NCBI RefSeq assembly: GCF_000261365.1
Contig: NZ_AJVC01000003.1
Span: 1,364,001-1,428,000 of the forward strand
Length of the DNA: 64,000 nt
Origin: Herbaspirillum sp. GW103
Lineage (GTDB): Bacteria > Pseudomonadota > Gammaproteobacteria > Burkholderiales > Burkholderiaceae_D
Direction: 5' to 3'
Part shown: piece after piece, positions 52,118 through 61,507 of the stretch
Numbering within the stretch: position 1 is the first letter of the stretch
Layout: every line of letters begins with the position of its first letter
The notes under the pieces: generated by a model
Databases searched by the model: none
Told to the model about the DNA's origin: nothing
The model's input: the letters and a program-made list of their open reading frames with translations, nothing else
Program-made: the position numbers and the translations under genes

Positions 52118-54417
52118 TTCGCGCGGCACGCTGTTTGCTCTGCCTCACTCTGGTCTTGCTCATGGCCATGGTGGCGCTGGCACGGGCAGCCGAGCCGGGG
52201 GACGAGATCCTCTTGCTGGAGGTCTCCATCAATGGCCGGGGCACCAGCCTGGTGGCGCAGTTCACGCGACGCCACCAGGCGCTCTATGCCACGGCGGCGG
52301 AGTTGCGCAGCCTCAGGCTGCGGGTCGATGGCGCCGATGAAGAGCTCATCGCCCTGCGCGCCATTGCCACGGCGGTCGACCTCGACGAGGCCGGCGCCAG
52401 GATCAATCTGACGGTTCCAGCCCGTTTCATGAATACCACCGACATCGACGCCGCCAGCATCACCAGCAAGGTCCCCCTGTCACCGGGCGGGCGCGGGCTG
52501 GTGCTGAACTACGACCTGCTGGCCTCCAGCAGCCAGAACCAGCATGCACTGGGCGGGCTGTTCGATGCCCGCTGGTTCTCCGGCAGCAGTGTCTTCAGTT
52601 CCACCGGCCTGGGCTATGCCGGCAACAGCGGCGGCGTATCGGCGCGGCTGGAATCGACCTACACCTATTCGGACCCGGCCACGCTCACGCGCTATCGCCT
52701 GGGCGACGTCATCAATGGCAGTCTTGCGTGGAGCCGCTCGGTGCGCCTGGGCGGCTTCCAGTACGCTTCGGATTTCAACCTGCGGCCGGACCTGGTGCGC
52801 TTCCCGACGCCATCGCTGGGCGGCGAGACGGTGGTGCCCTCCACCGTCGACCTGTTCGTCAACGGCGTACGCCAGCTCTCGCAGCCGGTCCCCCCCGGCC
52901 CCTTCGAGATCCGCCAGCCGCCCATTGCCAGCGGCGCCGGGCAGATCGCCGTGGCCGTCACCGATGAACTGGGGCGCCAGACCTTCCGTACCATCAACTT
53001 CTACGCCACCGACCGGCTGTTGAAACCGGGCCTGTCCTCCTATTCGGCCGAGGGTGGCTGGGTGCGCCGCAACTACGGCCTGCGCAGCAACGACTACGGC
53101 CAGTTTGCGCTCTCCGGCACGGCGCGCCATGGCATGAGCGACTGGCTCACGCTGGAAGGCCATGCCGAAGCCATGCGCCAGCTCAGGCTGGTCGGCGGCG
53201 GCGCCGTCTTCAACCTGAGCAACCGGGCGGTGCTGGCCGGTTCGCTGGCGGCCAGCAGCAGCCAGGCCAGTTCGGGTCAGCAGGTGTCGCTGGCCATCGA
53301 GCGCAACGCCGATCCGGTAAGCCTGTCACTGTCGCGCACCCAGTCCACCCGCGGCTACCAGGATATCGGTGCACTGCAGGGCGCCCCGGTCGCGCGCAGC
53401 GCCACGCTGGCCACGCTGGGCCTGAACCTGCGTGACTATGGCTCACTGAGCCTGGCCTATGCGCGCAGCAAGAGTCCGCTGCTCTTCACGGACCTCGGCA
53501 CCAGCAGCCTGGCCGATAGCGAGACTGTCACCCTGACCTGGTTCAAGTCCGTGGGCAGCAGTAGCAACCTCTATCTGACGGCGTACCGGGACTTCCGCAA
53601 CAGCGGCTATGGCGCCACCATCGGCCTGATCATCCCCTTCGGCGGACGGGATGTGGCCGGTGGCAGCCTGAGCAACAACAATGGCCAGCGTACCAGCACG
53701 CTGCAGGCGAGCCGTTCGACGGTGGCCATCGGCGACCTCGGCTGGCAACTGCAGGATACCGAGGGCAGCTATCGCCAGCGCATCGGCCAGCTCAACTACA
53801 AGAGTCGTTATGGCAGCCTGAGCGCGGCAGCCTCGCAATCGGCCCGGGTATCCAGTGAGCGTCTGGGTGCGCGCGGTGCTCTGGCCTTCATGGACGGCAG
53901 CGCCTTTGCCACTGACTGGATCGACGACAGCTTTGCCGTCGTCAATACCAGCGGCGTCAAGAACGTGGGCATCTACAACGAAAACCGCTACGTCGGCCGT
54001 ACCGACGACAAGGGGCAATTGCTGCTCACCGACCTGCGTGCCTATGACGTCAACAAGATTTCGGTGGACGTGCTGGACCTGCCGCTGACGCTGCAACTGG
54101 ACCAGTCCGAACAATACGTGCGGCCGCGTGACCGCGCGGGCGTGGTGCTGCATTTCAATGCCCGGCGCGCCTCCGATGTGACCCTCATCCTCAAGGATGC
54201 AAAGGGTGAATTCATTCCCCTGGGATCGTCCATCCGCGTGCGCGAAAGCGGCCTGCAGGCACCGGTCGGTTACGACGGCGTGAGCTATCTGCAGGAGCTC
54301 GGGCCGGTCAACACGCTGGACGTGCTGTTGCCCTCGGGCGCGCGCTGCCAGGCCACGCTGACGCCACCGGCGCGCAGTGACGGCGGCATGCGCAATGAAG
54401 TCGTGATCTGCCGTTGA
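52114..54417 (+). CDS. Outer membrane pilus usher
   Basis: 767-residue usher of the chaperone-usher system. It has a signal sequence (ARCLLCLTLVLLMAMVALARA), an N-terminal domain (LLEVSINGRGTSLVAQF), and the beta-barrel with repeated aromatic strands; the plug/FIMBRIAL_USHER core is near GGFQYASDFNLRPDLVRFPTPSLGG and VDLFVNGVRQ. The C-terminal domain ends with two cysteines (GARCQATL, VICR). The start must be TTG 52114, which overlaps the chaperone stop by four bases. It exports SCPU subunits. It is slightly shorter than FimD (about 830), as is common for ushers of this class. Confidence 0.9.
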   Translation: MIRAARCLLCLTLVLLMAMVALARAAEPGDEILLLEVSINGRGTSLVAQFTRRHQALYATAAELRSLRLRVDGADEELIALRAIATAVDLDEAGARINLTVPARFMNTTDIDAASITSKVPLSPGGRGLVLNYDLLASSSQNQHALGGLFDARWFSGSSVFSSTGLGYAGNSGGVSARLESTYTYSDPATLTRYRLGDVINGSLAWSRSVRLGGFQYASDFNLRPDLVRFPTPSLGGETVVPSTVDLFVNGVRQLSQPVPPGPFEIRQPPIASGAGQIAVAVTDELGRQTFRTINFYATDRLLKPGLSSYSAEGGWVRRNYGLRSNDYGQFALSGTARHGMSDWLTLEGHAEAMRQLRLVGGGAVFNLSNRAVLAGSLAASSSQASSGQQVSLAIERNADPVSLSLSRTQSTRGYQDIGALQGAPVARSATLATLGLNLRDYGSLSLAYARSKSPLLFTDLGTSSLADSETVTLTWFKSVGSSSNLYLTAYRDFRNSGYGATIGLIIPFGGRDVAGGSLSNNNGQRTSTLQASRSTVAIGDLGWQLQDTEGSYRQRIGQLNYKSRYGSLSAAASQSARVSSERLGARGALAFMDGSAFATDWIDDSFAVVNTSGVKNVGIYNENRYVGRTDDKGQLLLTDLRAYDVNKISVDVLDLPLTLQLDQSEQYVRPRDRAGVVLHFNARRASDVTLILKDAKGEFIPLGSSIRVRESGLQAPVGYDGVSYLQELGPVNTLDVLLPSGARCQATLTPPARSDGGMRNEVVICR

Positions 54418-54443
54418 AGGGCGGCCCGCATCATGGAGAGCAC

Positions 54444-54929
54444 ATGAAGAACCAGATCCATCCCCTGCCCCTGGCCGTCATGGCGCTGGCCATCGTCACG
54501 GGCTGCCCGCCGGCACAGGCGCAGCAGCTGTGCTCGGCGGCGTCCAATCCGGTGTCCTTCGGGCTCTATGACCCGCAGTCGAGCAACCACATCGACAACA
54601 GCGGCAGCATCACCGTGACCTGCCAGGCCACCGTTTCGCTGCTGATCGCCTATACCGTCAAGCTCAGCGCCGGCAGCAGCGGCGCCTATGCGCAGCGCAA
54701 GATGCTCAGCGGCACCAACAGCCTGAACTACCAGGCCTATCTCGACGCCGCGCGCACCCAGGTGTGGGGGGATGGCTCTTCCAGCACCGGTTTCATCACG
54801 GATGGCTACCTGCTGCAGGTGCTGGCGCCGGTGAGCAGGAGCTATACCGTCTACGGGCGCGTGCCCGGCAGCCAGAACGTCAAGGCAGGCAGTTATCTGG
54901 ATACCTTGACGGTGCTCATCACCTATTGA
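54444..54929 (+). CDS. SCPU domain fimbrial-type subunit 2 (possible adhesin or tip subunit)
   Basis: 161-residue secreted protein with signal sequence (LAVMALAIVTGCPPAQA). The mature part keeps the SCPU strands (AASNPVSFGLYDPQ, TVTCQATVSLLIAYTVKLSAGSSGAYAQRKM, YQAYLDAARTQVWG, AGSYLDTLTVLITY). The N-terminal cysteine is LCSAAS. GGAG lies before the ATG at 54444, only 26 bases after the usher, so it is in the same operon. It diverges more from the other two subunits, which suits a tip or adapter role. Confidence 0.9.
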   Translation: MKNQIHPLPLAVMALAIVTGCPPAQAQQLCSAASNPVSFGLYDPQSSNHIDNSGSITVTCQATVSLLIAYTVKLSAGSSGAYAQRKMLSGTNSLNYQAYLDAARTQVWGDGSSSTGFITDGYLLQVLAPVSRSYTVYGRVPGSQNVKAGSYLDTLTVLITY

Positions 54930-55130
54930 GCGCGCCGCCGGGTGGTACGGATGAGCTTGAGAGGCGTTCTCGTTGCGATTCAGGTTTTCCCTGACACCAA
55001 AGGACGGGGGGCTAGGGAATCGCCGGATGCCGGTGACGGGCCTGAGAAATTAAAGTGTCTCCATACCAACGCTGCACAGGGAAGTTCTTGCAAGGGGCGA
55101 GGACGGGGCAGCCAGACAAGGAGAAACAGC

Positions 55131-55631
55131 ATGTTCTTCATCAAGCAAAATCGTTTCGTCGCCGCTTCCATCGCCGCCGTGGTGCTGGCCTCGAGCGCAC
55201 CGACTTCCTTTGCTGCCACGGCCAGCGGCACGCTGACCATCAGCGCTTCGGTGGTCGCCGCCTGCACCGTGGTCGGTTCGGCCATCGCCTTCGGCGCCTA
55301 CACCCAGAGCGTGGTGAACCAGACCGGCACCATCACCGTGCTGTGCACCAACGGCACGGCCTACAACGTCGGCCTGGATGCCGGTACCGGCACCGGCTCC
55401 ACGGTGAGCAACCGCAAGATGAGCGCAGCCGGCGGCGGCACCCTGAACTATGCGCTGTACCGCGACTCGGCCCGCAGCAACAACTGGGGGTCGACCATTG
55501 GCACCGATACCCTGACCGGCACCGGTTCCGGCCTGACCCAGACGCTGACCGTCTATGGCCAGATCCCGGCAGCCCAGACGCCGCTGGCCGGTTCCTATTC
55601 GGATACCGTGACCGTGACGCTGACGTACTGA
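55131..55631 (+). CDS. SCPU domain fimbrial-type subunit 3
   Basis: 166-residue secreted protein with signal sequence (FVAASIAAVVLASSAPTSFA). SCPU pattern: SASVVAACTVVGSAIAFGAYTQ, TVLCTNGTAYNVGLDAGTGTGSTVSNRKMS, LNYALYRDSARSNNWG, AGSYSDTVTVTLTY. It is close in style to subunit 1 and may be the major subunit of a second assembly or a paralogue. The ATG at 55131 has AAGGAG eight bases upstream. It lies 201 bases after subunit 2, and a strong terminator follows. Confidence 0.9.
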   Translation: MFFIKQNRFVAASIAAVVLASSAPTSFAATASGTLTISASVVAACTVVGSAIAFGAYTQSVVNQTGTITVLCTNGTAYNVGLDAGTGTGSTVSNRKMSAAGGGTLNYALYRDSARSNNWGSTIGTDTLTGTGSGLTQTLTVYGQIPAAQTPLAGSYSDTVTVTLTY

Positions 55632-55775
55632 ACGGATGAATGGCCGACAGGCCGGCATGACGCGCTTTTGACCCAAGGATCATGTCGCCGCCATTGCGCT
55701 GCAGCTTGACCATGCGCCAAGGTAAGGACTACAACGTCAGCTGTGATGGATACCGGGGAAACCGGAGGGGGTGGG

Positions 55776-55810
55776 CGGTGTACTTCAGGTTGAAGTACAC
55801 CGTTTTTTTT
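55776..55810 (+). terminator. Rho-independent terminator of the fimbrial operon
   Basis: CGGTGTACTTCA (55776-55787) pairs perfectly with TGAAGTACACCG (55791-55802) around GGT, then eight T. It is among the clearest terminators in the window. Confidence 0.93.
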
Positions 55811-55835
55811 GTTCTGCGGGCGCAGGATCCGCGAC

Positions 55836-58427
55836 CTACACCGGGAAGACGGCCTCTACCAGCGCCGCCTGCTGGGCGTAATGACGGGTCTTGGAGGCAG
55901 TCGGTCCCGAATCGGTATCAGGGCGGGTCACCGCCCGCAGTCCTGCCTGTGCCGGCAAGGACGCTTCGATGGCATCGCGCACGCACAGCCAGGCACCCTG
56001 CTTGCGTTCTTCCTCCTGCACCCAGATCACTTCCTCCAGGTTCGGATAGCTGCGCAACACCTCAGCCAGCCTGTCCTGCGGGAAGGGATGCAGCTGCTCC
56101 ACGGTCAGCAAGGCGGTCCGCACATCGCCGGCACGGGTGCGTCCATCGACCAGGTCGTAATACACCTTGCCGCTGCACAGGACCACCCGCCGCACCTGTT
56201 CTTCCGGCAGTGCCTCGGCGTCGGGCATCAGCGGCTGGAAGCCGCCCTGCAACAGCGCCGACAAGGGCGACTGCGAACCCGCCTGGCCATGCAGCACCGA
56301 CTTGGGCGTGAAGACGACCAGTGGACAGTCTGCCTGCAGCGCCTGCTCTCGCAGCAGGTGGAACCACTGCGCCGAGCTGGCCGGACAGGCCACGCGCAGG
56401 TTCTGTTGAGCGCACAGCAGCAGCATGCGGCTCAGATAAGCGGTCGAGTGCTCCGGTCCCACGCCCTCATAGCCATGCGGCAGCAGCACGGTCAATGCCG
56501 AGGGGTAGCCCCATTTGCCGCGGCCTGAGCTGATGTACTGGTCAATCATGATCTGGGCGCCATTGACGAAGTCACCGAACTGGGCCTCCCAGATCACCAG
56601 GGCGCCAGCGCCAGTACCGGCAGCGGCCTGGACGCTGAAGCCGTATTCGAATCCCAGTACGGCTTCTTCACTGAGCGGCGAATTGATCACCTCCAGCGCA
56701 GTGCCGGGCGCGGCCACCTGGCGCAGCGGCCAGAAAGCCTGCTGCACGCCTTGCGCGGCATCGATCGCATGCCACACGGCATGGCGCTGCATGAAGGTGC
56801 CGCGCTGCACATCCATGCCCGAAATGCGCAGGCCCCGCCCTTCCCACAGCAAGGAGGCATAGGCCATGTTCTCGGCAAAGTTCCAGCTGCAGGGCTGATC
56901 GGGCGTACTGACGCAGTCCTGCCACTGGCCGATCAGTCGCGTGATGGCGGGATGGGCGGCAAAGTCTTCGGGCAGGCGCGTCATGCGTTCGACGAACTGG
57001 CGCAGGCGCTGCAGATCTGGCGCCGCGGGCTTGCTGGCCACGGCGGCTGCGCTCCGAGCACTTGCCGGAGCCGACGCACGGCTGCCGCGGAACCCCGCCA
57101 GGGCCTGCTGGCTGCTGGCTGCCAGCAACGCCGCTCCCTCCTCCGAACCCGGCCAGCCGGCCTGGGCATAGAGTTGCGTGACCGGCGGATGCTTGTCGAT
57201 GAAACCGTGCAGCAGGGGCTGGGTCACGGTTGCGGTGTCCTGTTCGGCATGGCCCCAGCGACGATAGCCGACCAGGTCGATCACCACATCGGCGCCGAAC
57301 TGCATGCGATAGTCAAAGGCCATGCGCGCCGCCCGCAACACCGCCTCCGGCTGGTCGGCATTGACGTGCAGTACCGGCGCGCCGACGATGCGGGCGATGT
57401 CGGTGCAATAGCCATGATTGAGGGGATCGAGCGGATTGGGCGTGGTAAAACCGATCTGGTTGTTGACGATCACGTGCACCGTACCGCCCACGGTGTAGCC
57501 GGGATGCTGGGCCAGCTTGAGCGACTCCATCACCACGCCCTGGCCGCAGAAGGCGGCGTCACCATGGATCACCACAGAGGCTGGCATGGCCGATTGCGGA
57601 TGCGCTGCGCGATAGCCGCGCACCATGCCCAGCAGGACGGGATAGGCGCTCTCCAGGTGCGAGGGATTGTGGGCCATGAACAGGCCCAGGGGGCCATGGG
57701 CAGTGGCGCGGACGGTCTCGGCACCGAGGTGGTAGGGCAGGTCCACGGCCTCGGCAGCTGCTTGCGTGGTGCGACTGGCATCGAAGTAGGCCACGATGTC
57801 GGCGGCCGGCATCTGCATCAGGTTCACCAGCAGATTGAGGCGGCCGCGATGCGGCATGGCCAGGAACAATCGCTCCAGCTGATAGAAGCTGCTGCGTTCG
57901 ACCAGGGCATCCATCAACACCAGCAGGGCTTCGCAACCCTCCAGGGAAAAACGCTTGGCCTGCGGATAGTCTTGCTGCAGATAGTGCTCCCACTGCTGCG
58001 CAGCAGCCAGCCGGGCCAGCACGGCGGCACGCTCCTGGGCGCCCGGCTCGGCACCGGAGTCGCGTGTGGCCAGCCGGGCGAAGAGCCACTGGCGGCGCGC
58101 TTCATCGCGCACGCCACTGGCGTCCAGCCCGAGCGGTCCGCAATAGAGCCGACTCAGAAAATGCGTCAATTCCTTCACATTGGTCAGACCCAGCCCATCC
58201 AGAAAGCGGTGCTGGGCCAGGGCCAGGTCCTCATCCTTCAGATCATGACTTTGCGGCAGCAAGGCGGGGATTTCGGGCACGGAGAGCGTGCCCAGGGGAT
58301 CGATGTCGGCAATCCGATAGCCTTCGTTGCGATAGGCCTCGATGAAAGAGTGAATGCGCGCGTAGGCCAGGGCCTGGCGCGGATCGGACAACTGCTCGGC
58401 GGCGGCGGGAGAGTGGTGGAGCGTCAT
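55836..58427 (-). CDS. 2-oxoglutarate dehydrogenase E1-like protein (SucA paralogue)
   Basis: 863-residue thiamine-diphosphate enzyme of the SucA family. Marks: NEGYRIADIDPLG, MPHRGRLNLLVNLMQ, HGDAAFCGQGVVMESL, NNQIGFTT, YRRWGHAEQDTATVTQP and VLLPHGYEGVGPEHSTAYLSR. SucA is normally about 940 residues and begins with a 70-90 residue segment that binds the E2 core; here that segment is missing and the protein starts straight at the part aligned with LINAYR. There are no sucB or lpd genes nearby. The start at 58425-58427 follows AAAGG. It may be a free decarboxylase or carboligase on a 2-oxoacid, or bind another partner. Confidence 0.9.
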   Translation of the reverse strand: MTLHHSPAAAEQLSDPRQALAYARIHSFIEAYRNEGYRIADIDPLGTLSVPEIPALLPQSHDLKDEDLALAQHRFLDGLGLTNVKELTHFLSRLYCGPLGLDASGVRDEARRQWLFARLATRDSGAEPGAQERAAVLARLAAAQQWEHYLQQDYPQAKRFSLEGCEALLVLMDALVERSSFYQLERLFLAMPHRGRLNLLVNLMQMPAADIVAYFDASRTTQAAAEAVDLPYHLGAETVRATAHGPLGLFMAHNPSHLESAYPVLLGMVRGYRAAHPQSAMPASVVIHGDAAFCGQGVVMESLKLAQHPGYTVGGTVHVIVNNQIGFTTPNPLDPLNHGYCTDIARIVGAPVLHVNADQPEAVLRAARMAFDYRMQFGADVVIDLVGYRRWGHAEQDTATVTQPLLHGFIDKHPPVTQLYAQAGWPGSEEGAALLAASSQQALAGFRGSRASAPASARSAAAVASKPAAPDLQRLRQFVERMTRLPEDFAAHPAITRLIGQWQDCVSTPDQPCSWNFAENMAYASLLWEGRGLRISGMDVQRGTFMQRHAVWHAIDAAQGVQQAFWPLRQVAAPGTALEVINSPLSEEAVLGFEYGFSVQAAAGTGAGALVIWEAQFGDFVNGAQIMIDQYISSGRGKWGYPSALTVLLPHGYEGVGPEHSTAYLSRMLLLCAQQNLRVACPASSAQWFHLLREQALQADCPLVVFTPKSVLHGQAGSQSPLSALLQGGFQPLMPDAEALPEEQVRRVVLCSGKVYYDLVDGRTRAGDVRTALLTVEQLHPFPQDRLAEVLRSYPNLEEVIWVQEEERKQGAWLCVRDAIEASLPAQAGLRAVTRPDTDSGPTASKTRHYAQQAALVEAVFPV

Positions 58428-58665
58428 GGCGAACCTTTCTGGGCAAGGACGTGGGCAGGCCGCGCGCAACGCCCCGCAGGCGATGACGACACGCGCGACG
58501 GACGCGCGCCCTCCCCCGCCAGCCGACTGCCAGGCGCTTGATGGCCTGGTGCGGCAGCTGTTCATGGTGGGACGCTTTGTTCTTGTCGCACCCGCAGTGA
58601 TGAAGCGGGCGCGGTCTCCTCGCGGAACCGGGATCAGGCGGCGGGTGCGCCGCCCGGCTGAGGCA

Positions 58666-60297
58666 TCAGCCCTGGATCAGGGACAGCTCGGGCTGAATGA
58701 TCTTTTCGCGCGGACCATTGCGCGGTGGCGTGGCGTAGGCATGGGCCAGCAATTCGCTCAGACGGAAGCGCCCCATCAGTGCCGACAGCTGTTCGGCCTG
58801 CGATTGCAGGGCCTTGGAGGCGGCGGCGTTCTGCTCCACCAGGGCCGAGTTTTCCTGGGTCATCTGGTCCATCTGGCTGATGGCCTGGTTGATCTGCTCG
58901 ATGCCCTCGCTCTGCTCCTTGCTGGAGGCGCTGATATCGGTGATCAGGTCGGTGGCGTGCTTGATGCTGGCGATGACTTCATCGATGGTCTCCACGGTCT
59001 GTTCGACGATGGTGCTGCCGGCCTTGACGTGGCCGACCGATCCCTCGATGAGCGACTTGATTTCCTTGGCGGCCACGGCGCTGCGCTGGGCCAGACCACG
59101 CACTTCGCTGGCCACGACGGCAAAACCGCGTCCGTGCTCACCGGCGCGGGCCGCTTCCACCGCGGCGTTCAGAGCCAGCAGGTTGGTCTGGAAGGCAATG
59201 CCGTCGATGACCGTGATGATGTCGGCGATCTTGCCGGAGGAGGTGCTGATGGCGCTCATGATGTTGACCACCTGCTCCACCGATGCCCCGCCCCGCACTG
59301 CTACGTCGGAGGCCGAGACGGCCAGCTCGCTGGCCTGGCGGGCGTTGTCGGCATTCTGGCGCACCGCCGAGGTCAGTTGTTCCATGGCCGAGGCGGTTTC
59401 TTCCAGCGAGCTGGCCTGCTGCTCGGTGCGATCCGACAGGCTCAGATTGCCCTGTGCCAGTTCGCGCGCGGCCATGTCGATGGCCGAGGTGCCATTGCGT
59501 ACGTTGGAGACGGTGTCATGCAGGTTATCGCTCATGTGCTGCAGCGCCTGCAGCAGACGACTGATTTCGTCCTTGCCCGCGGCATCGAGGCGGTAGGACA
59601 GGTCACCCTGAGCCACGGCTTCGGCCAGTACGACGGCGTGGCGCACGGGAGCGGTGATGGAGCGCGTGATGAGCACGCCGATCACCGAGGCCACCACCAC
59701 GGCCACGGCTGCCAGCACGAGCATCTGGATCACGGCAAGCTGACCGTCTTCAGCGGCCTGCGCGGAATCGTCCACCATTTCCTGTGCCAGCGAGTTGACC
59801 ATCTTGTCGACCATGACGAAGTAATCCACCTGCAGGCGCGACATGTCGCCCTGGTACAAGGTAGTGGCCTCGGCGCGCTCGCCGGTCTTCATCAGCTCGA
59901 AGAACTTGCGGACGGTCACCCCATAGGCCGAACGGGCCTTGGTCTGTTCTGCATAGAGGGCCTTGGTCTTGTCGGAATCGAGCAGACCTTCCAGCTTCTT
60001 GTAGGCTTCGGTGTTGGCACGGCGCAAGCCGGCATAGTCATCCATGTACCGGGCCGATGCCTCTGGCGTGGTGGCCAGCAGGATGTTGGAGAGCACTGCG
60101 TTGGCCTTGTAGCCATTGTTCTTGATCTGGTTGCTCAAGGCGATGAGCTGGTATTTCTCGTTGACGATGCTGTTGATTTCAGCATTGTTGGAAGACTGGT
60201 TCCTGACGCCGACCATGGCCGTGACCACGATCAGCAGCAAGACTATTGCAAATGCGCCGCCCAGGCGGACGCCAATGTTGAAATTGGCGAGCTTCAT
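58666..60297 (-). CDS. Methyl-accepting chemotaxis protein
   Basis: 543-residue chemoreceptor. It has a membrane segment at about 10-30, a four-helix-bundle periplasmic sensor (about 35-190), a second membrane segment (about 190-212), a HAMP domain (about 213-265) and the signalling domain with [44 protein letters not shown] at the hairpin tip. No CheR-tethering pentapeptide ends the protein (it finishes in PELSLIQG). It signals to CheA/CheW. The ligand is unknown. It is followed, 238 bases on, by the SucA-like gene; a GC hairpin without T-run lies between (58637-58654). Confidence 0.93.
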   Translation of the reverse strand: MKLANFNIGVRLGGAFAIVLLLIVVTAMVGVRNQSSNNAEINSIVNEKYQLIALSNQIKNNGYKANAVLSNILLATTPEASARYMDDYAGLRRANTEAYKKLEGLLDSDKTKALYAEQTKARSAYGVTVRKFFELMKTGERAEATTLYQGDMSRLQVDYFVMVDKMVNSLAQEMVDDSAQAAEDGQLAVIQMLVLAAVAVVVASVIGVLITRSITAPVRHAVVLAEAVAQGDLSYRLDAAGKDEISRLLQALQHMSDNLHDTVSNVRNGTSAIDMAARELAQGNLSLSDRTEQQASSLEETASAMEQLTSAVRQNADNARQASELAVSASDVAVRGGASVEQVVNIMSAISTSSGKIADIITVIDGIAFQTNLLALNAAVEAARAGEHGRGFAVVASEVRGLAQRSAVAAKEIKSLIEGSVGHVKAGSTIVEQTVETIDEVIASIKHATDLITDISASSKEQSEGIEQINQAISQMDQMTQENSALVEQNAAASKALQSQAEQLSALMGRFRLSELLAHAYATPPRNGPREKIIQPELSLIQG

Positions 60298-60688
60298 CGC
60301 TACCCCCTTGTAGATCCCATTAGATGCCTACGTGCAGGCCCAGGCCGGACGACATCACCCCGCGTCGTCACGCTTTCCCTGTTTGTCCATGACACTGCAC
60401 GACCTTGCGAATCCGCCTGACCATCTCTTGGGTTCTTCTCACATCGTTGGGGAGCGGCTCACGCCCTTCTTCCTCGGCCCGCACAAAGTGGACCGGGTTC
60501 CCTCAAACACATGTCTGCCCCGGCGTGTGCCGGTCTCCTGTTTTTTGAGAAACTGCAAATTCAGGCTTAGTTTAAACATTTCCATAGAGAAAAAATACAT
60601 GAAACTCACATTTATTTGGGGAGTGTCGCGTAAATTTGTCATTCAACCTGAGCAGCAATCGTTGCATGGTGAATACCGAGTACAAACA
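60298..60688. other. Intergenic region upstream of the chemoreceptor gene
   Basis: About 390 bases without a supported gene. The part 60540-60660 is AT-rich and probably holds the chemoreceptor promoter on the minus strand. I searched by eye for a flagellar sigma-28 type promoter and did not find a convincing one. Confidence 0.5.
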
Positions 60689-60743
60689 AAAACGCCCCAT
60701 TCTTTCGAATGGGGCGTTTTATCTGGCGGAGCGGACGGGGCTC
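60687..60743 (-). repeat. Duplicated tRNA-Asp 3' end with its terminator (copy 1)
   Basis: 57 bases that match 60852-60908 with only two differences. It includes a perfect 14-pair hairpin (60689-60702 with 60707-60720) and the last 20 bases of tRNA-Asp including CCA (60724-60743). The tRNA body is missing, so it is a relic. The duplicate starts are 165 bases apart. Confidence 0.8.
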
Positions 60744-60851
60744 TCCTACACAAGCGCAGGCCGCGGAATCGCTTGCAAGCGATTCCCTTCTCGCCCCACC
60801 GGGAGCCGCGCAGGCGGCTCCCTCCACTCCGCAGTTTTTGCTGCGCAAAAA
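60744..60851. repeat. Hairpin-dense segment between the two tRNA-Asp 3' copies
   Basis: Three inverted repeats are packed in 108 bases: a perfect 22-base palindrome at 60765-60786, GGGAGCCGC/GCGGCTCCC at 60801-60822, and GTTTTTGC/GCAAAAAC around 60834-60852. This density is reminiscent of small intergenic repeat elements, but no family can be named. Confidence 0.5.
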
Positions 60852-60852
60852 C

Positions 60853-60885
60853 AAAAACGCCCCATTCTTGCGAATGAGGCGTTTT
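60853..60885 (-). terminator. Terminator of the tRNA-Val/tRNA-Asp transcript
   Basis: On the minus strand, AAAACGCCTCATTC pairs with GAATGGGGCGTTTT around a four-base loop, with one T-G pair, and is followed by TGTTTTTG. It starts three bases after the CCA end of tRNA-Asp. Confidence 0.88.
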
Positions 60886-60888
60886 ATC

Positions 60889-60965
60889 TGGCGGAGCGGA
60901 CGGGGCTCGAACCCGCGACCCCCGGCGTGACAGGCCGGTATTCTAACCAACTGAACTACCGCTCC
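60889..60965 (-). tRNA. tRNA-Asp (anticodon GTC)
   Basis: 77 bases including encoded CCA. The acceptor stem is GGAGCGG with CCGCTCC, discriminator G; the anticodon stem-loop contains CCTGTCAC, giving GTC for aspartate; the T-arm has GGTTCGAGCCC. It lies 25 bases after tRNA-Val on the same strand and is probably co-transcribed with it and perhaps with hupB. Its 3' end is duplicated 165 bases downstream. Confidence 0.96.
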
Positions 60966-60990
60966 TAAACTGGTGCAGACTGCAAGATGC

Positions 60991-61066
60991 TGGTGGGCGC
61001 TGAGAGGCTCGAACTCCCGACCTAAGCCTTGTAAGGGCTCCGCTCTACCAACTGAGCTAAGCGCCC
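60991..61066 (-). tRNA. tRNA-Val (anticodon TAC)
   Basis: 76 bases with encoded CCA. Acceptor GGGCGCT with AGCGCCC, D-arm TAGCTCAGTTGGTAGAGC, anticodon loop CTTACAA giving TAC for valine, and T-arm GGAGTTCGAGCCTC. It starts 48 bases after the hupB stop. A stem TCGTTGC/GCAACGA (61083-61107) lies in that gap and may be a processing signal. Confidence 0.96.
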
Positions 61067-61114
61067 GGCAACCTTGACAGTCTCGTTGCTTGTTACCTCA
61101 GCAACGAAAGAACA

Positions 61115-61387
61115 TTATTTTATAGCATCTTTTAAAGCTTTGCCAGCTTTAAATTTGGGGACCTTCGATGCCTTGATCTTCAGGGCAGCGCCGGTCTGTG
61201 GATTGCGGCCGGTCCGCGCTGCGCGCTTGCCCACCGCGAACGTACCAAAGCCCACCAGCGTGACCGTGCCGTTCTTCTTCAGCGTAGTCTTCACCGCACC
61301 AATGAATGCGTCTACCGCTCGTCCTGCCGCTGCCTTGGAGATGTCCGCCTCGCCGGCAATGTGCTCAATCAGTTCGCCTTTATTCAC
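61115..61387 (-). CDS. hupB: DNA-binding protein HU-beta
   Basis: 90-residue histone-like protein that bends and compacts DNA as a dimer. The full HU pattern is present: [65 protein letters not shown] (the DNA-binding arm) and the C-terminal [16 protein letters not shown]. The gene follows lon, as in many beta- and gammaproteobacteria. It has its own promoter at 61508-61536 with a leader of about 110 bases, and lies just upstream of tRNA-Val. Confidence 0.96.
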   Translation of the reverse strand: MNKGELIEHIAGEADISKAAAGRAVDAFIGAVKTTLKKNGTVTLVGFGTFAVGKRAARTGRNPQTGAALKIKASKVPKFKAGKALKDAIK

Positions 61388-61507
61388 TTACGCCCCTCGA
61401 ACAAGTTTCTGGTTGTTTGATTTCAAACGACAGCGCGGCGGCTCCAACACCTCGCGACAGAGCCCCGCTCATCATCGCTTGCCTGGCGGAAATCTTCCGC
61501 AGCGGCT

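Noticed and set aside
60724..60743. A second tRNA-Asp gene
   Set aside because: Only the last 20 bases are present; there is no anticodon, D-arm or 5' acceptor half.
60636..60968. Short open frames over the tRNA-Asp region
   Set aside because: They run through tRNA and terminator sequences and repeat because the DNA is duplicated; not protein-coding.
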